DNA of 64,000 bases from Pleurocapsa sp. FMAR1 (GCF_963665995.1 NZ_OY762512.1:992001-1056000); one strand, 5' to 3'; counted from the first letter of the stretch, positions 37,789-46,931 are shown. The notes: a model not told the origin generated them from the sequence alone. Translations and numbers: made by a program.

Positions 37789-38321
37789 TGGCTGTGATGG
37801 CGATGGGTATGGTGGGAAAAATGGAGATGCTGTTGGGGCGATCGCGATTCATAATTTATTCTCAAGCCAGGAATTTGAAAATCTTTAATAGTTGCTTCAA
37901 TTACGGCTGGATCTACTACTGGTTGAAGATAGATTTTGTTCTTGCCGATTATGATTGGCCAGTGATGATTGCCCAAAACGTGACCTAGATGCACCAGTTT
38001 TATAGCGCGATCTGCTACAGGTTCGGTAAAACTGAGTACCATTAATCTTTGCTCTTGCAGGTGAATCACTAATAAGTTACCAGATTCAGTGACAAATACA
38101 TCTTCTTGACGCAGCGACCAATCTCGACTTTTAATAATACCTACAGTTATACCAGAGGTAGATTGAGCCTGAATTCTGCCTTTTGGGCTATCGGTTTGAC
38201 TCAAATATACTTCCAAACACTGATTTAGATCGCGAACCGATTTCACCCTTTGGGCTAGGTTAGTATCTTCTGTGAGATTACCTAAATAAGTTTGTGCTAT
38301 TTCGGTAGTTTTATTGATCAT
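37785..38321 (-). CDS. ureE: Urease accessory nickel chaperone UreE
   Basis: 178 residues. The N-terminal half is a beta domain with DWSLRQEDVFVTESGNLL, the middle has the metal-binding HLGHVLGNHHWPI, and the C-terminal tail is His-rich, QQHLHFSHHTHRHHSQ, typical of a nickel store. It lies 3 bases after ureD and overlaps ureF by 4 bases. Confidence 0.93.
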   Translation of the reverse strand: MINKTTEIAQTYLGNLTEDTNLAQRVKSVRDLNQCLEVYLSQTDSPKGRIQAQSTSGITVGIIKSRDWSLRQEDVFVTESGNLLVIHLQEQRLMVLSFTEPVADRAIKLVHLGHVLGNHHWPIIIGKNKIYLQPVVDPAVIEATIKDFQIPGLRINYESRSPQQHLHFSHHTHRHHSQ

Positions 38322-38324
38322 TTA

Positions 38325-39161
38325 TTACTTGGGAATATAAGGTAAGCTAGAGCGATCGCCCGAATAGCGAACACAGTTTAAAGCATATTTAATGTACTTT
38401 TTGATGACTAAAGTTTTACTAGCCAAAGCGCGAACCAGTAAACCTTTATTTTCAGGTAAGACAGAACTAGCTACAACCAAGTCGGGATTAGCGGCTTCGA
38501 TATCTTCAAGATTTTTACTAAGTAGCTCAAGATCTGCGTGTGGTTGGACTATGATTAAATTAGCCAGTACGGGCTTAGAGGCAAATAGATCGCTATGCTT
38601 AAAAAGATTATGCTTTCCTTCTAGGTGGATAGTATCTCTAAACCCTAGTTCTCCTACGGCGGTGGTAATCTCTAAACGGCTGAAATAGTGGCGGAATTGA
38701 TAACACTCTCCTCTAGCCAGCCGTCCTGGAAGAACAATCTCGCTCCAAAAAAGTTCTGCGCCCTCGTGAAGTTGAATGCGAGTAGTTTGTTCCAATGCAG
38801 CATCGGCAAACAAAATTAGTGGTTCTGGTACGAACTCTAAACTTGCTCCCGCTTCCACTGCCATGTTTAAGTCAACTGTCGCCTTCGTACCCGCTATGGG
38901 CATAGGGTGAACCTTAGTAGCAGCTTGATCGGTAAGATAGAGACTAGCCCCCGCTTCTAGCTGTAAAGATAAACCCAAGTTGTCTCCAGCCAGTAACCCA
39001 GGCGATGTGTTGGTAATATAAAGATAAGCGCGTTGCTCCTCAGCAGCATCCAAACGAAATACACCAGACAAACGCCAAGGATAAGTCATATACTGATGAG
39101 TAACTACAGTTTTACCCAGGCGATCGCATTTCAGTCTTATTTCTAAATTATCTCTCCCCAT
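38325..39161 (-). CDS. ureD: Urease accessory protein UreD
   Basis: 278 residues from the ATG at 39161 (MGRDNLEIRLKC); a TTG at 39179, which would overlap ureG, gives 284. Family segments: MTYPWRLSGVFRLDA, NTSPGLLAGDNLGLSLQLE, GASLYLTDQAATKVHPM and LEFVPEPLILFADAAL. UreD binds apo-urease and serves as the nickel channel with UreF and UreG. It lies 8 bases after ureG. Confidence 0.93.
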   Translation of the reverse strand: MGRDNLEIRLKCDRLGKTVVTHQYMTYPWRLSGVFRLDAAEEQRAYLYITNTSPGLLAGDNLGLSLQLEAGASLYLTDQAATKVHPMPIAGTKATVDLNMAVEAGASLEFVPEPLILFADAALEQTTRIQLHEGAELFWSEIVLPGRLARGECYQFRHYFSRLEITTAVGELGFRDTIHLEGKHNLFKHSDLFASKPVLANLIIVQPHADLELLSKNLEDIEAANPDLVVASSVLPENKGLLVRALASKTLVIKKYIKYALNCVRYSGDRSSLPYIPK

Positions 39162-39168
39162 CTTTTTA

Positions 39169-39807
39169 TCAGTTGGCAATACTTATTACCGACGATGGGC
39201 TACGAAATAGCACCGCCTCTTCAATAAAACCAATTACCTGATCCAATCCCTCACCAGTTTTACAATTGGTATATGCAATCGCTTTACCTCGGCGGTGTAC
39301 TGGGGCTTGCTGGCGAATTAAATTCAAGTCTGCACCTACATAAGGGGCAATATCGATTTTATTAATTACCACTAAGTCAGCCTGAACGAAACCAGGGCCA
39401 TTCTTACGCGGAATATCATCTCCTGCCCCTACATCAATTACAAAAATATAAGCATCTACTAAATCGTAGCTAAAAGTAGAAGCAAGATTATCGCCCCCAC
39501 TCTCAATCAGAATCAAATCCAAATTAGGATAGAGTATTTCCAAATCCTGCACTGCTAAAAGATTCATGGTGGGGTCTTCTCTGATCGCCGTGTGGGGACA
39601 GCTACCAGTTTCTACGCCGATTATGCGATCGCTTGGTAAAATTCCTCCGCTTTTAAGACGGTCTGCATCTTCAGTGGTTAGCAAGTCGTTGGTGACGATC
39701 GCTACCTCGATACCTTGCTTCTTTAACAGGGGAACAATACTCTCTACTAAAGCAGTTTTACCACTACCTACAGGGCCACCTATTCCCAGTCTTGCTGCTG
39801 TTGGCAT
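39169..39807 (-). CDS. ureG: Urease accessory GTPase UreG
   Basis: 212 residues, a SIMIBI-class GTPase that supplies nickel and energy. P-loop GIGGPVGSGKTALVE is at residues 7-21; VTNDLLTTEDADRL, GVETGSCPHTAIREDPTM with the Cys-Pro-His metal site, and VINKIDIAPYVG follow. In most bacteria ureG is last in the cluster, next to ureE and ureF; here it comes third, straight after ureB. Confidence 0.96.
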   Translation of the reverse strand: MPTAARLGIGGPVGSGKTALVESIVPLLKKQGIEVAIVTNDLLTTEDADRLKSGGILPSDRIIGVETGSCPHTAIREDPTMNLLAVQDLEILYPNLDLILIESGGDNLASTFSYDLVDAYIFVIDVGAGDDIPRKNGPGFVQADLVVINKIDIAPYVGADLNLIRQQAPVHRRGKAIAYTNCKTGEGLDQVIGFIEEAVLFRSPSSVISIAN

Positions 39808-39835
39808 AGTTTAATCTCCCGATTTCGGTTTTTGT

Positions 39836-40144
39836 TTAATCTAATTTTTGCTCGACTAAGGCATTAAAACCGTATATTTCCCGACTACCTGCAATCGCTA
39901 CCAACTCGACTTCTTTTTCATCCCCTGGTTCAAATCTCACCGCCGTACCTGCGGGAATATTTAAACGCATCCCTTTAGTTGGTTCGCGGTCGAATTGCAA
40001 AGCTTCATTTACTTCATAAAAATGAAAATGAGAACCTATTTGAATCGGGCGATCGCCTGTATTGGCTACCTGAACCTGCATCGTTTCTCGTCCTGCGTTT
40101 AATTCAATTTCCCCTGATTGGGTAATTATTTCTCCTGGAATCAT
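39836..40144 (-). CDS. ureB: Urease beta subunit
   Basis: 102 residues: [20 protein letters not shown], then [20 protein letters not shown] and [23 protein letters not shown], all typical. It is a structural subunit of the urease trimer and lies 28 bases before ureG. Confidence 0.96.
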   Translation of the reverse strand: MIPGEIITQSGEIELNAGRETMQVQVANTGDRPIQIGSHFHFYEVNEALQFDREPTKGMRLNIPAGTAVRFEPGDEKEVELVAIAGSREIYGFNALVEQKLD

Positions 40145-40272
40145 AAGTATCGCTGTTAGTTAAACGTTTAAAATAGTCAATAATACTGTTCGGGCTATTA
40201 GCTATCGGCTATCAGCTTTCTCATTTATTGTGTTTATGTTGCAAGGCAGAAATTTTAGTAATTGATAATTGT

Positions 40273-40575
40273 TCATTGAATAGGATTGTGTACCGTAACC
40301 AATTTAGTACCATCAGGAAAGGTTGCTTCTACCTGCACTTCATCAACCATTTCTGGTATCCCTTCCATTACCTCGTCCTGTTTTAAAAGAGTTTTACCGT
40401 AACTCATCAATTCAGCCACCGCCCTACCTTCTCTAGCACCTTCTAAAATAGCAGCAGAAATGTACGCTACTGCTTCGGGATAATTTAGTTTAAGCCCTTT
40501 TTCCTTACGCTGTTGAGCAAGTAAACCAGCCGTAAAAATCATTAGTTTGTCTTTTTCTTGTGGCGATAATTGCAT
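40273..40575 (-). CDS. ureA: Urease gamma subunit
   Basis: 100 residues from the ATG at 40575: [60 protein letters not shown] and KLVTVHNPI. The frame is open upstream to 40689 but that part encodes the urea-transporter remnant region in another frame. The gene opens the urease operon; a GCTATTAGC-type repeat (about 40194-40225) lies between it and ureB. Confidence 0.96.
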   Translation of the reverse strand: MQLSPQEKDKLMIFTAGLLAQQRKEKGLKLNYPEAVAYISAAILEGAREGRAVAELMSYGKTLLKQDEVMEGIPEMVDEVQVEATFPDGTKLVTVHNPIQ

Positions 40576-40589
40576 AGATATTTTATATT

Positions 40590-40927
40590 TAACAATTGAT
40601 TGCCATAGTAGCAGAGGATAGCCCACCAGACACCAAAATCGATCGTAACTGTAGTTAGGGCAGAGAAAATAATAATAGCGATCGCCCACCAGATATTCCA
40701 GCCGATTTTACCCGAAAGTCCAAAAGTAGCTAATAGACCTCTTGCATAAGTCCCATAAATTTCGGTTTGGTTTAGGGAAAGGGGAAAGGGGAAAGGGGTT
40801 AATTTTAATTCCTAATTTATTTTTGCAAGAGATTTAATGCTGCCCCTACTAAAATACCGTTGTGGTCAAAAATACCACCGCGAATCGTGTCTCGGTTTAA
40901 CTTCAAAGCGATCGCAAAACGATTAAA
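40590..40927 (-). pseudogene. Urea-transporter (UT family) remnant split by a MITE-like element
   Basis: Minus-strand DNA reads FNRFAIALKLNRDTIRGG, then IFDHNGILVGAAL, up to the element at 40735-40835. After it comes [20 protein letters not shown] and [18 protein letters not shown]. Joining the two sides across the element gives NGILVGAALATFG, which matches bacterial urea transporters of the UT fold. Both ends are missing: the upstream end stops at an in-frame TGA at 40928-40930, and the downstream end runs into ureA. Its place beside ureA supports the assignment. Confidence 0.72.
40735..40835. mobile_element. MITE-like non-autonomous element, 101 bp, inside the urea-transporter remnant
   Basis: Ends AGACCTCTTGCA (40735-40746) and TGCAAGAGATTT (40824-40835) are near-perfect inverted repeats and match those of the element at 27643-27886. 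It is flanked by AAT at 40732-40734 and 40836-40838. It holds a GGGGAAA tandem run (about 40776-40798). Removing the element and one AAT copy restores the transporter reading frame. Confidence 0.75.
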
Positions 40928-41062
40928 TCAGCTTTAGAGGATTAATAAAATACATCTTGGGGTCTGGCCAGCTTTTGACAAGTGCGACACATTCCCTTCT
41001 TTCTGAGGCGTTGGTGAATTAGGGTATAATTTTCAAAATTATTGGTTTTGTATTTAATTGAA

Positions 41063-41482
41063 ATGAATATCTTCAAAAAAAGCTGCATATTTTGTCTAAG
41101 TATTTTGTTTATCTGCTTTAGTTGGTCAATTCCTGTTGAGGGAGGAGTATTAGGAGTATTAAGCAATAAAGAATGGACGATTTCAGTAGGCAATGAACAG
41201 TCTTTTACTGGCAGAAATGGGACAGGAAACCTTAGCTATTATGGATGCGATCAAAAGTGTAACTGTATTAATTTGACTGGAGGCAAAATGATCTGTCGCA
41301 ATGGAATATGTGAGACTGGTTGGCAAAATAAAAACTTTACTTATGTCTATTCTTTTCCTATCACCACATCGGATGATTCTAGCCCAACCCCCCCTACTTT
41401 AAAGATTTTATCTAATTATAAGATTATTTACCAAGGCCAACTATATCCTAAAGCTTTTGATAATGTCGACTCTGGAAATTAA
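41063..41482 (+). CDS. Small secreted Cys-rich hypothetical protein
   Basis: 139 residues from the ATG at 41063 (a TTG at 41042 adds seven). MNIFKKSCIFCLSILFICFS is a clear signal peptide, with cleavage likely after about residue 27. The mature part has a compact Cys cluster, YYGCDQKCNCINLTGG and ICRNGICETGW, followed by a Thr/Pro-rich stretch and a C-terminal IIYQGQLYPKAF segment. No family is recognised. It lies 31 bases before dut. Confidence 0.62.
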   Translation: MNIFKKSCIFCLSILFICFSWSIPVEGGVLGVLSNKEWTISVGNEQSFTGRNGTGNLSYYGCDQKCNCINLTGGKMICRNGICETGWQNKNFTYVYSFPITTSDDSSPTPPTLKILSNYKIIYQGQLYPKAFDNVDSGN

Positions 41483-41513
41483 TTAGGTATTGTCGATCGC
41501 TAATAAAGTATAT

Positions 41514-41948
41514 ATGAATATTGAAATTATAAAACTCCATCCAGCAGCAATTATTCCTTATTATGCTTATCCAGGGGATGCAGGATTAGATTTATTTTCT
41601 ATTGAAGAAGTAGAAATATTACCAGCAGAAGCTCAATTAATTAATACAGGAATTGCGATCGCTCTACCTCCCAATACTGAAGCACAAATACGTCCTCGTA
41701 GTGGATTAGCACTCAAACATTCAATTACGGTCTTAAATTCTCCTGGCACAATTGATGCAGGATATAGAGGGGAAATTGGCATTGTTTTAATTAATCATGG
41801 AAAAAACAGATTTAAAGTAGTTCCAGGTATGAAAATCGCACAAATGGTCATTTCTTCATTTATTCAAGCAAAATTAATGATAGCTAATCACCTAAACGTG
41901 ACTACCAGAGGCAATAATGGTTTTGGCTCAACTGGAGGAATGGAATAA
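41514..41948 (+). CDS. dut: dUTP diphosphatase (dUTPase)
   Basis: 144 residues from the ATG at 41514 (a TTG at 41490 is less likely). It removes dUTP and supplies dUMP. The five motifs of trimeric dUTPases are visible: [32 protein letters not shown] with the catalytic Asp and Tyr, GMKIAQMVI and the C-terminal [10 protein letters not shown]. Confidence 0.95.
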   Translation: MNIEIIKLHPAAIIPYYAYPGDAGLDLFSIEEVEILPAEAQLINTGIAIALPPNTEAQIRPRSGLALKHSITVLNSPGTIDAGYRGEIGIVLINHGKNRFKVVPGMKIAQMVISSFIQAKLMIANHLNVTTRGNNGFGSTGGME

Positions 41949-42274
41949 TAAAATATATTCACTGTTGAAAAATTTATTTATGCTTGTCTAGCCTAAATGG
42001 TGCAAAAAGGCTTGCATTGCATATAAACAACTAACAAAGCTTATCTAAAGGTTTTTTTCTTAGTATTTGTAAGGCAATTGCCTAAGGTAAAAAAAGATAG
42101 ATAGTGAAGTTTTTCGGCTATTTTTTATAATTCTTAAAAAATAATTAAGATAAACCTGAAAACTATATCTAGGGATTTATAACGTAGGAGAGATGCCTGA
42201 TAAAAAGTATCTTTATAAAATGGGCTAGTTAACACAAACTATACTTTTTGATTAAGAAAAATAACTCCACGGTT
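41949..42274. other. Gene-free spacer upstream of the GT4 gene
   Basis: About 325 AT-rich bases with no ORF of note. GGAGAGATG at 42188-42195 resembles a ribosome binding site, but no coding frame follows it. It probably contains the promoter of the glycosyltransferase. Confidence 0.45.
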
Positions 42275-43549
42275 ATGTTACCCAAAAATAGAGGAAAAGT
42301 TGCTCTGGTTTCTGTTCACGGCGATCCTGCCATAGACATTGGCAAAGAAGAAGCTGGCGGACAAAATGTTTACGTTAGAGAAGTGGGAGAAGCCTTAGCT
42401 CGTCAGGGTTGGCAGGTAGATATGTTCACTCGTCGCAGCGATGAGTCTCAGGCAGAAATTGTCGATCATAGTCCTAATTGTCGTACGATACGTTTGACGG
42501 CAGGACCTCAAGAATTTGTACCCAGACAAAAAATATTTGATTACTTACCTGAATTCGTTACTGCATTTTTTGATTTTCAGCATCAACATCAAACTATTTA
42601 CCCCCTTATTCACACTAACTATTGGCTCTCTGCTTGGGTGGGAATGGAGATTAAAAAACTTCAAACCGTTAGACATTTACATACATACCATTCTTTGGGA
42701 GCAGTAAAATATCGCTCAATTAAGACCATTCCTTTAATTGCCAAGACCCGTCTGCGCGTTGAAAAGCAATGTTTAGAGACAGCAGATACGATCATTGCTA
42801 CTTCTCCCCAAGAACAAAAACATATGCAAACATTAGTATCTCAACAAGGTAACATCACAGTTATTCCTTGTGGTACTAACATAGATTGCTTTGGTAGTAT
42901 TGATTGCGACAACGGCAGAGCTAAACTTGGCATTAACCCAGATGATAAGGTGGTAATGTATGCAGGACGCTTTGACCAACGTAAAGGCATAGAAACTTTA
43001 GTTAGAGCAGTTGCCAAAGATGAGGTTAAACGTCACAAAAATCTTAAGTTAATGATCGTTGGCGGTTTTACTCCAGGAGAAAGTGATGGTCTAGAAAAAG
43101 AGCGTATTGCCAATATCGTTCATGAATTGGACATTGAAGACATAACTACATTTGTTGGTCGAGTTCAGCACGAAGACTTAGCAGCTTATTATGCTGCTGC
43201 GGATATTTGCGTTGTTCCTAGTCATTACGAACCTTTTGGCTTGGTAGCAATTGAAGCTATGGCTTCGCGGACTCCTGTAGTTGCTTCCAAGGTAGGTGGC
43301 TTGAAGTTTTCTGTAGCTGATGAAGTTACAGGATTACTTGTACCTCCCCAAGATGAAGCAGCATTTGCTCAAGCGATCGACTCTATTCTTGCTAATCCTC
43401 AATGGCATAAACAATTAGGAACTAATGCCAGAGAAAGAGTTGAAGCTAAATTTAGTTGGGATGGTGTTGCTAACCAGTTGGATCAGCAGTACCTATCGGA
43501 ATTGAATAAGCTGTACGAAGAACTAGGATTATTCAATCCCGCAGTGTAG
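42275..43549 (+). CDS. Family 4 glycosyltransferase (sucrose-phosphate-synthase/MshA-like)
   Basis: 424 residues from the ATG at 42275; an in-frame TTG at 42248 is an alternative. The GT-B fold is evident: EEAGGQNVYVREVGEALARQ near the N-terminus (a glycine-rich loop as in sucrose-phosphate synthase and MshA), HTNYWLSAWVG, HTYHSLGAVKYRS and the nucleotide-sugar-binding half with YAGRFDQRKGIETLVRA and PSHYEPFGLVAIEAMASRTP (the E-x7-E motif). The acceptor cannot be read from sequence. It is monocistronic and convergent with the glycan cluster. Confidence 0.9.
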   Translation: MLPKNRGKVALVSVHGDPAIDIGKEEAGGQNVYVREVGEALARQGWQVDMFTRRSDESQAEIVDHSPNCRTIRLTAGPQEFVPRQKIFDYLPEFVTAFFDFQHQHQTIYPLIHTNYWLSAWVGMEIKKLQTVRHLHTYHSLGAVKYRSIKTIPLIAKTRLRVEKQCLETADTIIATSPQEQKHMQTLVSQQGNITVIPCGTNIDCFGSIDCDNGRAKLGINPDDKVVMYAGRFDQRKGIETLVRAVAKDEVKRHKNLKLMIVGGFTPGESDGLEKERIANIVHELDIEDITTFVGRVQHEDLAAYYAAADICVVPSHYEPFGLVAIEAMASRTPVVASKVGGLKFSVADEVTGLLVPPQDEAAFAQAIDSILANPQWHKQLGTNARERVEAKFSWDGVANQLDQQYLSELNKLYEELGLFNPAV

Positions 43550-43572
43550 TTAAATAGCAGTGTAGTTCAATG

Positions 43573-43621
43573 AAGGTCATAGATTACTCCGCCCGTTTAG
43601 GGTAAAGCAATCTGTGACCTT
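43573..43621. terminator. Hairpin between the convergent GT4 gene and the glycan cluster
   Basis: AAGGTCA and AGATT (43573-43585) pair with AATCT and TGACCTT (43609-43621), a 12-bp stem with one mismatch and a 23-base loop. It lies 24 bases past the GT4 stop. No long T-run follows; it may serve both strands. Confidence 0.5.
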
Positions 43622-43735
43622 TATCAACGTATTTATAAACTATAAGATATCACATAGTATTTCTTTAAAAACGAGTTACATAACGGCATTAAAGGTAAGA
43701 TACCTGTGTCGCCGATGATAATTATTAAGCTGTTC

Positions 43736-45193
43736 CTATAATATTTTTTCTGATTTAGCACAGGGATCGAGAAAACCTGAGCGAACCTTATAAGTGTAGC
43801 CAAGCTCTGGATGAAACCAAGGAGTATAAGCAAAAGCATAAGGATATAGTTTTGGTAGACAAATTTTATCTCCTGGCTCGATTTGAGCCATGATTTCAGG
43901 GATGATTTTTTTTTCTTTGAATGCAGCCAGTGTATTAAAGTTGGGGTAAAGATAGACAAAACTTGTCTTGATACCAACAATAATTAGGGCAATTAAAGAG
44001 ATCGATCCTAGACGACGAAGATTAATTAATCGATCTTGATAATTAGTAACTAAGTATAAATTAAGAGAAATTAAAACTATCATCCAGTACATAAAGTACC
44101 TTAATTCATGGGACTGAGGGAAATTGGCAGCAACCAGAGACATTACTCCTACTACTATTCCTGCCGTGTAATTATTGCGGTTGCGATTTCTGGCAATTAG
44201 ATAAATCAATAATAAGACTTGGAACAATACATAAGCACCAAAGAAACCTCCCATACGGTTGCGGTCTGGATTTTGACTGTATTGATCGTGATTCCAGTAA
44301 GCAGGTTTTACTTCAATAATAGAATAAAGCCACCGTTGCGCCCTTGGTGCATTAGCTAAATAGCCTGGGGCATCATCATACATCGGTAAGGCATGATTGA
44401 GTACTTTGCCTGCAAGTTCGATTCTGACGGGGTAAAAAGGATTACCGTGAATTAGGGTATTTTTGATTGGGGTGGCAAAGATCAACAGAGAAGCCAGTAA
44501 AGCCAGAGGAATTGCTTTAAATATCCAAGAAATTAGCTGTTGTTTATTCGAGGAATGATGTAATCGCAACCAGACAATTCTGAAGGCAATAAATACTAAA
44601 GCAATAAACACTAAAGGCTCTAGCTGCGGTTTACAGTTTGATGAACCAACCCCAGCCAAAAAGATAATTAATAAATCTCTGATACTGGGTAAATCTCGCT
44701 GCTTGAAAAGTAGATAAGCCATCATAATGATCATTGCCAAAAATATATTAGCAATCAGATCTACATAGCTATTGACCGCATGAGCCTGAATTAAAGGCAC
44801 GGCTAAAAAAGCGATCGCCGATAGATAATAAGCAACCTGGAAATAACGCTTAAGAAAATAGCTATATAAAACTAAGCTAAAAAACCCGACTAAGTTGGCA
44901 CTTTGGACTCTTTGAGTAATTAACCACAAAAAACCCTGAAAAAACTCGCCTAGCAGAGGAAAACCGCGAAATCTCTCTTCCATATTGATAAACTGCTCTG
45001 CTGGGACAATGCCCCAAATTCTCGCAGCATAAGGCAGATGATAACCCCAGGTATCAAAAGTACCGTCAACATCAATCATTCCTTTGAGAAATACAGAGAT
45101 AGTTAAAATACAAGCGATCGCTTTTAAAACAGTTTCTAGCCTCAGTCGTGATTTTTGAGGCTTAGAAGTTTTGTTTCTAACATTCAAGTTCAT
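43736..45193 (-). CDS. Polytopic membrane protein, GT-C-like, paralog 1 of 3
   Basis: 485 residues from the ATG at 45193 (a TTG at 45211 is possible). About 11-12 membrane helices, with a first external loop MIDVDGTFDTWGYHLPYAAR and, later, NTLIHGNPFYPVRIELAG and FPQSHELRYFMYWMI. The Asp-containing loop after the first helix and the Arg-Tyr motif in a later loop fit GT-C lipid-linked-sugar glycosyltransferases, but this is an inference. The C-terminal soluble part begins near KICLPKLYPY and ends at a Cys-containing FLDPCAKSEKIL. It is the last gene of the cluster. Confidence 0.72.
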   Translation of the reverse strand: MNLNVRNKTSKPQKSRLRLETVLKAIACILTISVFLKGMIDVDGTFDTWGYHLPYAARIWGIVPAEQFINMEERFRGFPLLGEFFQGFLWLITQRVQSANLVGFFSLVLYSYFLKRYFQVAYYLSAIAFLAVPLIQAHAVNSYVDLIANIFLAMIIMMAYLLFKQRDLPSIRDLLIIFLAGVGSSNCKPQLEPLVFIALVFIAFRIVWLRLHHSSNKQQLISWIFKAIPLALLASLLIFATPIKNTLIHGNPFYPVRIELAGKVLNHALPMYDDAPGYLANAPRAQRWLYSIIEVKPAYWNHDQYSQNPDRNRMGGFFGAYVLFQVLLLIYLIARNRNRNNYTAGIVVGVMSLVAANFPQSHELRYFMYWMIVLISLNLYLVTNYQDRLINLRRLGSISLIALIIVGIKTSFVYLYPNFNTLAAFKEKKIIPEIMAQIEPGDKICLPKLYPYAFAYTPWFHPELGYTYKVRSGFLDPCAKSEKIL

Positions 45194-45207
45194 AGCTGTA
45201 AGCCTTA

Positions 45208-45312
45208 TCAAGTTTTTGCTATTAAAACAATACCCGTACCTATCATCACGCTACCAGCGGTAAGGTTTATTACTTTTTTAGCTTTAGCCCCTAGATATGC
45301 ATAACCAATATA
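45208..45312 (-). pseudogene. C-terminal remnant of a LysE-family exporter
   Basis: Minus-strand frame reads NFYIGYAYLGAKAKKVINLT and AGSVMIGTGIVLIAKT before TGA. This resembles the last helix of LysE/RhtB-type amino-acid exporters. No upstream coding part survives; it lies in the gap between two membrane paralogs. Confidence 0.6.
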
Positions 45313-45322
45313 AAAATTTCTG

Positions 45323-45350
45323 AAAAGCTAAAAGCTAAAAGCTAAAAGCT
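45323..45350. repeat. AAAAGCT x4 short tandem repeat
   Basis: Four perfect head-to-tail copies of AAAAGCT between paralogs 1 and 2. It is a likely slippage-prone tract without coding role. Confidence 0.85.
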
Positions 45351-45364
45351 GAGGCAAAACCCCT

Positions 45365-46909
45365 TTATTGATTATCAATTTGTCGATCGATAAACTCTTG
45401 AGCATTGGGGGGAATTACTTTCAAATCACCACAGTCTTTAGGATTTAGCGCAACTTTGATAGCATAGTCATATTTGATTTCAGGATGAAAATAAGAACTG
45501 TAATAAAAAACGTTTTGAATTTGAGCATAAGGCACGCTTTTTGGATTGGGGATGGCATGACGAGCAATTATACAGGTGCGCTTATTAGGTGTCATCTGCT
45601 CTAAAAGCTCTGGCTTGGCGATTCTAACTACAAACTTGTCTAATGATGAAAAGCTTGGTTTGAGGTAATAAGGTGTAATTTTGGTAAAGGCGATCGCCAT
45701 AAACAATAAACAAACTAAACCTAGGTACTTTGGCTGCAACCATTTTGAGCTTTGATTTTGTAACGAGGTAACAACGCACAAGTTTAAAGAGACTAAAGTA
45801 ATCATCCAAAACATGAAGTAGCGCAACTCGTGGGATTGAGGAAAATTTGCAGGTACAAAAGACACCAGCAGCATTACTACAAGTGCAGTAGTAGCATTGA
45901 CAGATTTATCTTGAGTCGGCGATCGCTTGTTTTTTAATTGCTCACGAATAGTTAAACTCAATAGTAGCAACAGGTTAAACACTACGTAAGCACCAAAAAA
46001 TCCCCCTGCTCGATCTAGATACTTTTTATCACCACCATTCCATTGATCCGCCGACCAATTAGGAGTATTAATTTCCAAGATTGATTGCAGCCATTTCTGA
46101 GGTCTATTTCCTTCACTATAGGTTTCAGGAGTCAGTTTATGGTTTAAAACAATTCCTGCAACTTCAATTTTGATCGGGTAAAAGGGATTGCCATAGAAAG
46201 CAACGTTTTTAATTGGGGTGGCAAAGATTAAGCCTGAAGCGACTATCGCTAGAGGCACAGTTAGCCACAGTCGGCGTTGACCAGATTTACTATGTTTAAA
46301 GTACAGCCAAACCAATCTAATTCCGACTATCCAGTAAAGTAAAAATACTAATGGCTGTAGTTGAGGTTTGATATTTGCTGCTGCTGCTGCACCTAAAAAG
46401 GTAACTAGCAGTTCATTTCTGTTGGGTAATTCAGACTGCTTAAAAAATCGATAGGTCATCAGCATCACGACCGAAACCCCAATGTTTCCTGGCAAATCTA
46501 CAAAGCTAGTAGCAGCATGAATCAGTACCACAGGAATGGTAAAGAGCGCGATCGCTGACAGATATAGACGGACTTGGAAGTAGCTTCTTAGAAAAAGAAA
46601 ATAAATAATCAGACTTAGATAGCCAACTAGATTCGTGGACTGAATTCGCCCTGTAATTTTCCAGAGAAAGCCCTGAAAAAAATTCGCCAACAAAGGAAAA
46701 CCATCATAGCGATATTCAAAAAGAGATTCTGAGATAAAAGACTTTTCTGGAACTATACCCCAAATTCTGGCAGCAAAAGGCAGTTGATACCAACCAACAT
46801 CATAGTTACTGTCAATATCCATAATGGCTTTGAGAAATATTGATGTCGCCACGACTATGGCGATCGCACTGAGAATTATTTCTAATACTTGCCTCTTATT
46901 TTTCTGCAC
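45365..46909 (-). CDS. Polytopic membrane protein, GT-C-like, paralog 2 of 3
   Basis: 514 residues from a GTG at 46909 preceded by AGAGGTGAG. It shares the family layout with its neighbours: MDIDSNYDVGWYQLPFAARI in the first external loop, VLIHAATSFVDLPGN, ATPIKNVAFYGNPFYPIKIE, FFGAYVVFNLLLLL and FPQSHELRYFMFWMITLVSL. The soluble C-terminus contains CIIARHAIPNPK and YYSSYFHPEIKYDYAIK with two Cys residues. The likely role is transfer of a lipid-linked sugar, an inference. Confidence 0.72.
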   Translation of the reverse strand: MQKNKRQVLEIILSAIAIVVATSIFLKAIMDIDSNYDVGWYQLPFAARIWGIVPEKSFISESLFEYRYDGFPLLANFFQGFLWKITGRIQSTNLVGYLSLIIYFLFLRSYFQVRLYLSAIALFTIPVVLIHAATSFVDLPGNIGVSVVMLMTYRFFKQSELPNRNELLVTFLGAAAAANIKPQLQPLVFLLYWIVGIRLVWLYFKHSKSGQRRLWLTVPLAIVASGLIFATPIKNVAFYGNPFYPIKIEVAGIVLNHKLTPETYSEGNRPQKWLQSILEINTPNWSADQWNGGDKKYLDRAGGFFGAYVVFNLLLLLSLTIREQLKNKRSPTQDKSVNATTALVVMLLVSFVPANFPQSHELRYFMFWMITLVSLNLCVVTSLQNQSSKWLQPKYLGLVCLLFMAIAFTKITPYYLKPSFSSLDKFVVRIAKPELLEQMTPNKRTCIIARHAIPNPKSVPYAQIQNVFYYSSYFHPEIKYDYAIKVALNPKDCGDLKVIPPNAQEFIDRQIDNQ

Positions 46910-46931
46910 TGCTCACCTCTTACCAGAATGG

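Noticed and set aside
40942-41193. Minus-strand frame of 83 codons
   Set aside because: It is mostly antisense to the secreted Cys-rich protein, which has a convincing signal peptide on the plus strand.
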